Source: Streptomyces neyagawaensis
GTDB taxonomy: Bacteria; Actinomycetota; Actinomycetes; Streptomycetales; Streptomycetaceae
DNA length: 64,000 nucleotides
NCBI RefSeq assembly: GCF_023516595.1
Contig: NZ_JAMGBG010000137.1
Span: forward strand, 1 to 64,000
Reading direction: 5' to 3'
The translations under genes were made by a program, and so were the position numbers. Of the stretch, positions 58,742 to 64,000 are shown piece by piece. Position 1 is the first letter of the stretch; each line of letters begins with the position of its first letter. The notes beneath the pieces were generated by a model. The model was not told the DNA's origin. It did no database searches and saw only the letters and a list, made by a program, of their open reading frames with translations.

Positions 58742-59194
58742 ATGAGCGCAGACCAGATGTCGATCGGCGAGATGCTCGCCGCCACGGTGCCGATGGCCAG
58801 GACGCTGAACCTGGAGTTCCTGGAGACCACGCCGGAGAAGGCCGTGGTGGCGCTCCCGGACCGGAGCGACTTCCACAACCACGTCGGCGGGCCGCACGCC
58901 GGTGCGATGTTCACGCTGGGCGAGTCGGCGAGCGGGGCGATCGTGCTCGCCGCCTTCGGCGACCAGCTCTCGCGTGCCGTGCCCCTCGCGGTCAGCGCCG
59001 AGATCGCGTACAAGAAGCTCGCCATGGGTGAGGTCACGGCCACCGCCACCCTCGGTCGTCCCGCCGTCGAGGTCGTCGCCGAGCTCGACGCAGGTGAGCG
59101 CCCCGAGTTCCCCGTCTCCGTCGCCATCCGGCGCGCGGACGGCGCCGTCACCGGCGAGATGACCGTCATCTGGACCCTGCGCCCCAACGGCTGA
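58742..59194 (+). CDS. Hotdog-fold thioesterase-like protein (DUF4442)
   Basis: 150-residue single hotdog domain of the DUF4442/PaaI-like type. Core: MARTLNLEFLETTPEKAVVALPDRSDFHNHVGGPHAGAMFTLGESASGAIVLAAFGDQ, with the catalytic-region HNHVGGPHAGAM and the E in LGESASG. Strands LAVSAEIAYKKLAMGEVTATATLGRPAVEVVAELDAGERPEFPVSVAIRRADG follow. Likely hydrolyses acyl-CoA thioesters; substrate unknown. ATG 58742 lies just after GGGTAACATCG, a -10-like element close enough that the transcript may be leaderless. Confidence 0.88.
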   Translation: MSADQMSIGEMLAATVPMARTLNLEFLETTPEKAVVALPDRSDFHNHVGGPHAGAMFTLGESASGAIVLAAFGDQLSRAVPLAVSAEIAYKKLAMGEVTATATLGRPAVEVVAELDAGERPEFPVSVAIRRADGAVTGEMTVIWTLRPNG

Positions 59195-59265
59195 CCCGGT
59201 CCCCTCACGTCACCCTCGCCGTCCGCCGCCCCGGCCGACCGGCGAGGGCTCCTTCGCGCGACTCA

Positions 59266-59294
59266 TTGACACGAGTCACTGGCGGCCCTAGGTT
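59266..59294 (+). promoter_or_regulatory. Housekeeping promoter of the esterase gene
   Basis: TTGACA (59266-59271) and TAGGTT (59289-59294) are spaced by 17 bases, matching the HrdB consensus. The expected start is near 59301, giving a leader of about 50 bases. Confidence 0.8.
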
Positions 59295-59352
59295 CCCCGC
59301 CGACACGCGCACCCGTGGTCCACCACGACGCCTGCACGAAGGAGTGAGGCTC

Positions 59353-60960
59353 ATGCACGACACCGTGTCCCGGAGTTCCGCCCGCTTATGGCGGCTGGCG
59401 GTGGGAGCGACCGCCCTCGCCGCCACCGTCCTGACACCCGCCCCGGCCCAGGCCGCGCCCCCCTCGGAACCGGCCGTCGTCCGCACCGACGCCGGCTGGG
59501 TACGCGGGCAGACCACGGCCGAGGGGCGGCAGTTCCTCGGCATCCCCTACGCCCGGCAGCCCGTCGGTGACCTCCGCTGGACCGAGCCCCGGCCGGTGTC
59601 CCCCTGGCAGGGGGTGCGCGAGGCCGGCGCGTTCGCCAACAGATGCACGCAGACAGCCAGTTGGGACCCCGGCTACGAGCGGCCCAGCCACACCGAGGAC
59701 TGCCTGGCCCTCAACGTGTACACACCGCAGGGCACCACGCGCCGTCCGGTCATGGTCTGGTTGCACGGCGGCGGCCTCACCGCCGGCGCCGGCGAGGACG
59801 TCGTACCGGACGCCTTCGCACGGCGTACCGGCACGGTCGTCGTGACCGTCAACTACCGCCTCGGCGCCATGGGCTTCCTCGCCACCGAAGACCTCGACAA
59901 GGAGGCGAGCGACGGCGTCTCCGGCAACTTCGGCATGCTCGACCAGCAGGCCGCGCTGCGCTGGGTACGGGCCAACATCGGCCGCTTCGGCGGCGATCCG
60001 GGCCGCGTCACCATCGCGGGCGAGTCCGCGGGCGGCCGCTCCGTCTGCACCCAGCTGGCCTCACCCACCTCCCGGGGTCTGTTCCGCGCCGGCATCGTGC
60101 AGAGCGGCGCGTACGGCGACTGCTCGGCGCGCACGCACGAGTCGGCGGTCGACCAGGGCAGGACCTTCATGACACGACTCGGCTGCGCGGACACGGCGTG
60201 CCTGCGCGGGAAGACCGCCGCCGAGATCCTCGCCGCCCAGGCCGGCCTGAACTGGGGGCCCGTCACCGGCGGCGCCTTCCTGCCCGTCCAGCCCTTCGAG
60301 GCGTTCCGGAAGGGGGCGGCCGCCCGGGTGCCCGTCCTCAACGGCGCCAACCAGGACGAGGGCCACCTGTTCGCCTTCGGCCGTTTCGACGCGGCCGGGA
60401 CCCCGCTCACCGCGGAGCGGTACCCGACGGTCATGCGGGCCGCCTACGGCGACCGCGTCCTCGCCCGCTACCCGCTCACGGACCACCCCTCGCCGACCAT
60501 CGCGTACGGCACCGCCCAGGGCGACCAGGGCTTCGCCTGCCCCGCGCTGCGACTGAACGAGGTCCTCGCCGGGCGCGGACCCGTGTACGCGTACGAGTTC
60601 GCCGACCGGACCTCCCCGCCCTTCGCCTCACTGCGCAACCTGGGCACCGACTTCGACTTCGGCGCGACCCATGTCAACGAGGTGCAGTACCTCTTCCGGC
60701 ACTTCGGTCTGGACAGCCCGCTGGACGCCGGGCAGCAGGCCCTGGCGCGCCAGATGACCGACTACTGGGGCTCCTTCATCCGCGACGGGGTGCCGAGGGC
60801 CGCCGGTCAGCCCGCAGTCCCGGCCGGAGGCGACCGGGTGCTGACCCTCAGGACCGCCGCGCAGGGCGGAAACGGGCTCAGCCGGACCGTGCACGGGGAG
60901 CACGCGTGCGACCTGTGGGACAACCTGCCGGGCTCCGCCGCCGTCCCAGTAAGCAGGTAG
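59353..60960 (+). CDS. Secreted carboxylesterase (type B) with a TTA codon in the signal peptide
   Basis: 535-residue alpha/beta-hydrolase. The signal peptide (LWRLAVGATALAATVLTPAPAQAA) ends near residue 37. Oxyanion-hole motif HGGG in MVWLHGGGLTAGAG, nucleophile Ser225 in GESAGG, Glu336 in NQDEGH and His440 in THVNEVQ form the triad. This matches para-nitrobenzyl-type carboxylesterases. Leu12 is encoded by TTA (59386-59388), the rare codon read by the bldA tRNA, so translation should depend on development. ATG 59353 is preceded by GGAG and GAGG. Housekeeping-type promoter at 59266. Confidence 0.94.
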   Translation: MHDTVSRSSARLWRLAVGATALAATVLTPAPAQAAPPSEPAVVRTDAGWVRGQTTAEGRQFLGIPYARQPVGDLRWTEPRPVSPWQGVREAGAFANRCTQTASWDPGYERPSHTEDCLALNVYTPQGTTRRPVMVWLHGGGLTAGAGEDVVPDAFARRTGTVVVTVNYRLGAMGFLATEDLDKEASDGVSGNFGMLDQQAALRWVRANIGRFGGDPGRVTIAGESAGGRSVCTQLASPTSRGLFRAGIVQSGAYGDCSARTHESAVDQGRTFMTRLGCADTACLRGKTAAEILAAQAGLNWGPVTGGAFLPVQPFEAFRKGAAARVPVLNGANQDEGHLFAFGRFDAAGTPLTAERYPTVMRAAYGDRVLARYPLTDHPSPTIAYGTAQGDQGFACPALRLNEVLAGRGPVYAYEFADRTSPPFASLRNLGTDFDFGATHVNEVQYLFRHFGLDSPLDAGQQALARQMTDYWGSFIRDGVPRAAGQPAVPAGGDRVLTLRTAAQGGNGLSRTVHGEHACDLWDNLPGSAAVPVSR

Positions 60961-61033
60961 GCTGCCCCGGCGCGCGCTCCACCATGAGCGCGTGCCGCGG
61001 GCCCGAGAACCGGACGCATGGGAGGAAGCGGCT

Positions 61034-61684
61034 TTGCACGTCCAGGAGTGGCTCGAAACGGTGCCACCGCTCAGCATCTATCTGCTGGTGGGGCTGGTCA
61101 TCGGTCTGGAGAGCCTGGGCATCCCCCTGCCGGGTGAGATCATCCTGGTCTCCTCCGCGCTGCTCGCGTCCCAGCACGGCGAGATCAACCCGGTCGTCCT
61201 CGGCGCCTGCGCCACGGCCGGCGCGATCATCGGTGACTCGATCGGCTACGCCATCGGCCGCAAGGGCGGGCGTCCGCTGCTGGCCAAGCTCGGCCGGAGA
61301 TTCCCCAAGCACTTCAGCGAGAGCAATATCGCGGTCGCCGAGCGGTCCTTCGACCGCTGGGGCATGTGGGCGGTCTTCTTCGGCCGCTTCATCGCCCTGC
61401 TGCGGATCTTCGCCGGCCCCCTCGCCGGTGTCCTGCAGATGCCGTACTGGCGCTTCCTCACCGCCAACGTCCTCGGCGGCATCCTCTGGGCCGGCGGCAC
61501 CACCGCCGTCATCTACTACGTCGGCGTGGTGGCCGAGGCGTGGCTCAAGCGCTTCTCGTGGCTGGGCCTGGTGCTGGCCGTGCTGATCGGTGTGGCGTCG
61601 ATGCTGGTGGTCAAGCGCAAGGCGAAGAAGGCGGCGGAGAAGGCCGAGGCCGGCGAGACGGAACTGGTCCCCGCCGCGGACTGA
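61034..61684 (+). CDS. DedA family membrane protein
   Basis: 216-residue DedA/VTT-domain protein. Features: VPPLSIYLLVGLVIGLESLGIPLPGEIILVSSALLAS with the G-hydrophobic-P-G-E signature, GAIIGDSIGYAIGRKGGRPLL, and the FGRFIALLRIFAGPLAGVLQMPYWRFLTANVLGGILWA motif with conserved Arg residues. DedA proteins flip undecaprenyl phosphate or phospholipids and support membrane energetics. The TTG at 61034 is used: GGAGG lies eight bases upstream and the family N terminus begins there; an in-frame ATG at 60992 lacks a ribosome site. Ends with a Lys/Ala/Glu-rich tail. Confidence 0.93.
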   Translation: MHVQEWLETVPPLSIYLLVGLVIGLESLGIPLPGEIILVSSALLASQHGEINPVVLGACATAGAIIGDSIGYAIGRKGGRPLLAKLGRRFPKHFSESNIAVAERSFDRWGMWAVFFGRFIALLRIFAGPLAGVLQMPYWRFLTANVLGGILWAGGTTAVIYYVGVVAEAWLKRFSWLGLVLAVLIGVASMLVVKRKAKKAAEKAEAGETELVPAAD

Positions 61685-61761
61685 GACCCCCCGCGCCCGA
61701 GGAAGCACGAGGGAGCAGGGGCAGAGCACGGGCAGATACGAGGGCTGTGCCGACAGGGCAG

Positions 61762-61791
61762 GGGCCGCGCCGCCTACCGGTGGCGCGGCCC
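61762..61791. terminator. Bidirectional terminator between DedA and gamma-carbonic-anhydrase genes
   Basis: GGGCCGCGCC (61762-61771) and its complement (61782-61791) form a 10-bp stem with a 10-base loop, followed by TTCC on the plus strand. It lies between stops at 61684 and 61802. Confidence 0.8.
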
Positions 61792-61801
61792 TTCCGCCGT
61801 C

Positions 61802-62344
61802 TCAGGCGCCGTACTCCTCCTGCGCGGCCCGGTGGGCCTGCGCCAGCTCGGTGTAGTGCGTGCCGTTCAAGGTGACGCCCTCGCGCTCCTCCTCGGTGAG
61901 GGGGCGCTTGACCTTCGCCGGCACCCCCGCGACCAGCGAACCGGGCGGCACCCGCATCCCCTGCGGCACCAGCGCCTGCGCCGCGACGAGGGAGCCCGCT
62001 CCGATCACCGCGCCGTTCAGCACGGTGGCGCCCATCCCGATCAGGCAGTCGTCCTCGATGGTCGCGCCGTGCACGACGGCGTTGTGCCCGATCGAGACGC
62101 GCTCGCCGATCGAGACCGGGAAACCGGGGTCGACATGGAGCGTGCAGTTGTCCTGCACATTGCTCCCGGCCCCCACCACGATCGGCTCGAACTCGGCCCG
62201 CAGCACCGCGCCGTACCAGACGCTGGACCCGGGGCTCAGCGTCACGTCGCCGATCACCGTCGACGTGGGGGAGACGAACGCGGCGTCCTCCACGTCCGGC
62301 TTCTTGCCGCCGAACACCGTGATCAGGGCCCGCTGCCGATTCAT
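61802..62344 (-). CDS. Gamma-carbonic anhydrase family protein
   Basis: 180-residue left-handed beta-helix protein (YrdA/PaaY type). Hexapeptide repeats run from STVIGDVTLSPGSSVWYGAVLR to VIGAGSLVAAQALVPQGMRVPPGSLVAGVPAK. Zinc-ligand histidines are in TLHVDPG and SIGHNAVVHG. Trimers of this family bind zinc or iron between subunits; carbonic anhydrase activity is shown only for some members. ATG 62344 follows GGAGGCGGCA. Convergent with DedA across a terminator. Confidence 0.93.
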   Translation of the reverse strand: MNRQRALITVFGGKKPDVEDAAFVSPTSTVIGDVTLSPGSSVWYGAVLRAEFEPIVVGAGSNVQDNCTLHVDPGFPVSIGERVSIGHNAVVHGATIEDDCLIGMGATVLNGAVIGAGSLVAAQALVPQGMRVPPGSLVAGVPAKVKRPLTEEEREGVTLNGTHYTELAQAHRAAQEEYGA

Positions 62345-62468
62345 TGCCGCCTCCTGGTGATGGATCAGTCTCCCTCCGCACCGTAAGCCATGGGCACGGC
62401 GTCGCGTGGGGTGAAGATCACAGTCGAACGACACGGTCCGGAAGCCGACCGGTGAGTACGGTGAGCGG

Positions 62469-63215
62469 GTGCCCAGAAGCAGGAACACGTTCTCGTCATG
62501 GCGGCGTCGCGCGGTGCAGCGCGCCGTCCACGCGGGCTGGGAGTGGGTACAGCGCACGGGGGCGGTGACGGCCGAGCACCCCGGCCGCTTCCGGTTCGGC
62601 GCGATGGGAACCGGTACCAGACTGGCCTTCCCGCTGGGCACGGTCTTCGGGGAGCCGTGGATCCATCTGGGCTCCCACTGCATCATCGGCGAACAGGTCA
62701 CGCTGACCGCCGGGCTGATGCCCGACCTCGACCTCGGCGCGGAGCCCATCCTGCGCATCGGCGACGGCGTCGTCCTCGGCCGGGGCAGCCATGTCATCGC
62801 CGACACCAGCGTGACCATCGGCAGCGACTGCTACTTCGGGCCGTATGTGTACGTGACGTCCACGAACCACTCGTACGACGACCCGCACGAGCCGATCGGC
62901 AAGCAGTGGCCGCGGATGGACCCGGTGTCCATCGGGCCCGGCTGCTGGATCGGCACCGGCGCGGTGATCCTGCCGGGGGCGCGGATCGGGCGCAACGTGG
63001 TGGTGGCCGCCGGAGCGGTCGTCCGGGGCGAGGTTCCGGACCGCTCGGTGGTGGCCGGGGCGCCCGCGAAGGTCGTACGGCGGTGGGACCCGGTGGAGGG
63101 CTGGCAGCCGCCGATCCGGACGCCCGCGCCCGTGCCGATTCCTGACGGGGTCACGCCGGAGCAGTTGCTGGCGTTGGCCGAGTGGGAGGCGGAAGGGGCC
63201 GGGGAGTCCGCCTGA
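62469..63215 (+). CDS. Hexapeptide-repeat acyltransferase
   Basis: 248-residue LbetaH acyltransferase. The N-terminal helical part (RNTFSSWRRRAVQRAVHAGWEW) is followed by repeats from IHLGSHCIIGEQVTLTAG through LRIGDGVVLGRGSHVIADTSVTIGSDCYFG to GARIGRNVVVAAGAVVRGEVPDRSVVAGAPAKVVR. The catalytic-type histidine is in TSTNHSYDD. Pattern matches serine/galactoside-type O-acetyltransferases, many of which act on cell-surface sugars. GTG 62469; probable -10 TACGGT just upstream implies a very short leader. Confidence 0.91.
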   Translation: MPRSRNTFSSWRRRAVQRAVHAGWEWVQRTGAVTAEHPGRFRFGAMGTGTRLAFPLGTVFGEPWIHLGSHCIIGEQVTLTAGLMPDLDLGAEPILRIGDGVVLGRGSHVIADTSVTIGSDCYFGPYVYVTSTNHSYDDPHEPIGKQWPRMDPVSIGPGCWIGTGAVILPGARIGRNVVVAAGAVVRGEVPDRSVVAGAPAKVVRRWDPVEGWQPPIRTPAPVPIPDGVTPEQLLALAEWEAEGAGESA

Positions 63216-63266
63216 GCGGAAAGGGCGGGGGAGTCGCCTCGGCGCTCGGTCCGTTCGGGTGCGTCG

Positions 63267-63318
63267 GCGGCTGCGGGTTCGTGGTGGCTGGTCGCGCAGT
63301 TCCCCGCGCCCCTTGGGC
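63267..63318. repeat. Intergenic REP-like element, copy B
   Basis: GGCGGCTGCGGGTT leads through GGTCGCGCAG to TTCCCCGCGCCCCTT, matching copy A at 50109-50160 with a few differences. The rest of the 63216-63371 gap shows no gene. Confidence 0.8.
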
Positions 63319-63371
63319 GGCGGTGGGGTCTTCCGGTGGCGGAGTGCTCAGCCCGTTGCCGGCAGGGGTGC

Positions 63372-64000
63372 TCAGCCTGTGGCCAGGAGGAGGGTGCCTG
63401 CCAGGGCCAGGCCCGCGCCGGCCGCCTGGATGGGGCGCAGGCGTTCGCCGAGCATGAAGCGGGCGGCCAGGGCGGTGATCACGGGGTACAGCGAGGCGAG
63501 GACGGCGGCGACGGTCACCGGGCCGTGCTGGGCGGCCAGGGAGTACGTCCCGTTGGCGGCCACGTCCGCGAGGCCGACGAAGGCGAACGCCGGGAGCGAG
63601 CCGTACGGGAAGCCTTCGGGCGGCAGGGCCGGGGTGCCGCGCCGCACCGACACGTAGAGGGCGGCGCCGCCCGCGGCGACGTTGGTGACGCGCTGGACGA
63701 ACAGGGCCAGGAACAGGCCGGTGAGCGTCGTCGACGCCTCCGAGATCAGGGCCATCACCGCGCCGAAGCCGAAGGCGGCGACCAGGGTGAGGAGGATGGC
63801 CTGGCGCTGGACGGGGGCGCCCTTGATCTGCGGACCGCCCGCGAGCACGACTCCGACGATCGCCACCAGGATGCCGGCGATCTGCGGCAGGCCGGGGCGC
63901 TCGCCGAGGAAGAGCCCGATGCCCACCGGGACGGCCACGCTCAGCGAGCCGAGCGGGGAGACGACGCCCATGGGGCCGAGGGCGAGCGCCTTGTAGAAGG
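63372..64000 (-). CDS. EamA (DMT) family exporter, 5' end outside the window
   Basis: The 3' part of a DMT exporter whose 5' end lies beyond base 64000; at least 209 residues are visible. Upstream of the first in-frame ATG (63971) the frame continues as YKALALGP, a conserved EamA stretch, so that ATG is internal. The sequence VAVPVGIGLFLGERPGLPQIAGILVAIVGVVLAGGP ends the first repeat; the second ends PVITALAARFMLGERLRPIQAAGAGLALAGTLLLATG. It is the third EamA exporter in the window, with no adjacent regulator seen. Confidence 0.88.
   Translation of the reverse strand, partial: FYKALALGPMGVVSPLGSLSVAVPVGIGLFLGERPGLPQIAGILVAIVGVVLAGGPQIKGAPVQRQAILLTLVAAFGFGAVMALISEASTTLTGLFLALFVQRVTNVAAGGAALYVSVRRGTPALPPEGFPYGSLPAFAFVGLADVAANGTYSLAAQHGPVTVAAVLASLYPVITALAARFMLGERLRPIQAAGAGLALAGTLLLATG

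Overview
The window is a 64 kb stretch of a very GC-rich actinobacterial chromosome, almost certainly Streptomyces. Support comes from the strong G/C third-position bias, many GTG starts, one rare TTA (bldA-type) codon, lineage families such as DUF5999, CU044_5270 and EF-Tu3, PafBC-type damage promoters, and an intergenic repeat of a type common in Streptomyces. It reads as ordinary chromosome: no rRNA, tRNA, CRISPR array, prophage, transposase or biosynthetic cluster was seen.

Layout. 0.1-5.4 kb: DNA polymerase IV, a PRC-barrel protein and gcvP behind a tandem glycine riboswitch. 5.4-13.7 kb: DUF5999, a GCS2 ligase, a CPBP protease, PhzF, a phosphotransferase, a PadR regulator, an SRPBCC protein and a Clp-N protein. 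13.8-19.6 kb: two DMT exporters (one divergent from a LysR regulator) and a flavin-protein pair divergent from a MocR/PtsJ regulator. 19.7-24.3 kb: an F420/FMN protein, an isochorismatase-fold protein, a Rieske lipoprotein, and an ECF sigma factor overlapping a CU044_5270 membrane protein. 24.4-29.8 kb: a TetR regulator and gamma-glutamyltransferase divergent from a polar amino-acid ABC importer. 30.0-33.0 kb: an orphan HipA-like kinase with DUF3037, then two SDR reductases. 33.1-36.3 kb: a peptide-binding lipoprotein, ung, and an unknown gene, the last two with PafBC-type promoters. 36.5-46.9 kb: lipoprotein, DinB-fold protein, Gfo/Idh oxidoreductase, lnt, SnoaL-like protein, DUF4291, beta-lactamase-fold hydrolase, expansin-like protein, SDR, CPT-like kinase with a 59-residue partner, and uppP. 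47.0-50.1 kb: a sugar-type operon (Gfo/Idh, PmoA-like, cupin) behind a LacI-type operator. 50.2-64.0 kb: DUF1772/TetR pair, two DedA/VTT membrane proteins, divergent EF-Tu (tuf3 type), spermidine-synthase-like enzyme, MFS transporter, tandem Pro/Gln-rich membrane proteins, thioesterase, secreted esterase with a TTA codon, gamma-carbonic anhydrase, hexapeptide acyltransferase and a truncated DMT exporter.

The main cross-connection is regulatory. Three promoters (dinB, ung and the unknown gene at 35762) share TTGTCAGTG followed eight bases later by a -10-like hexamer, the signature of the LexA-independent PafBC DNA-damage response. Other local circuits read directly are a palindrome between the MocR and PPOX genes, paired CTAGC-N3-GCTAG operators between DUF1772 and TetR, an inverted repeat at the ABC-importer start site, and a LacI operator ahead of the sugar operon. 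The best candidates for undescribed biology are the HipA-like/DUF3037 cassette, the damage-promoter gene at 35762, the 59-residue/CPT-like pair, and a possible leader peptide before tuf3.
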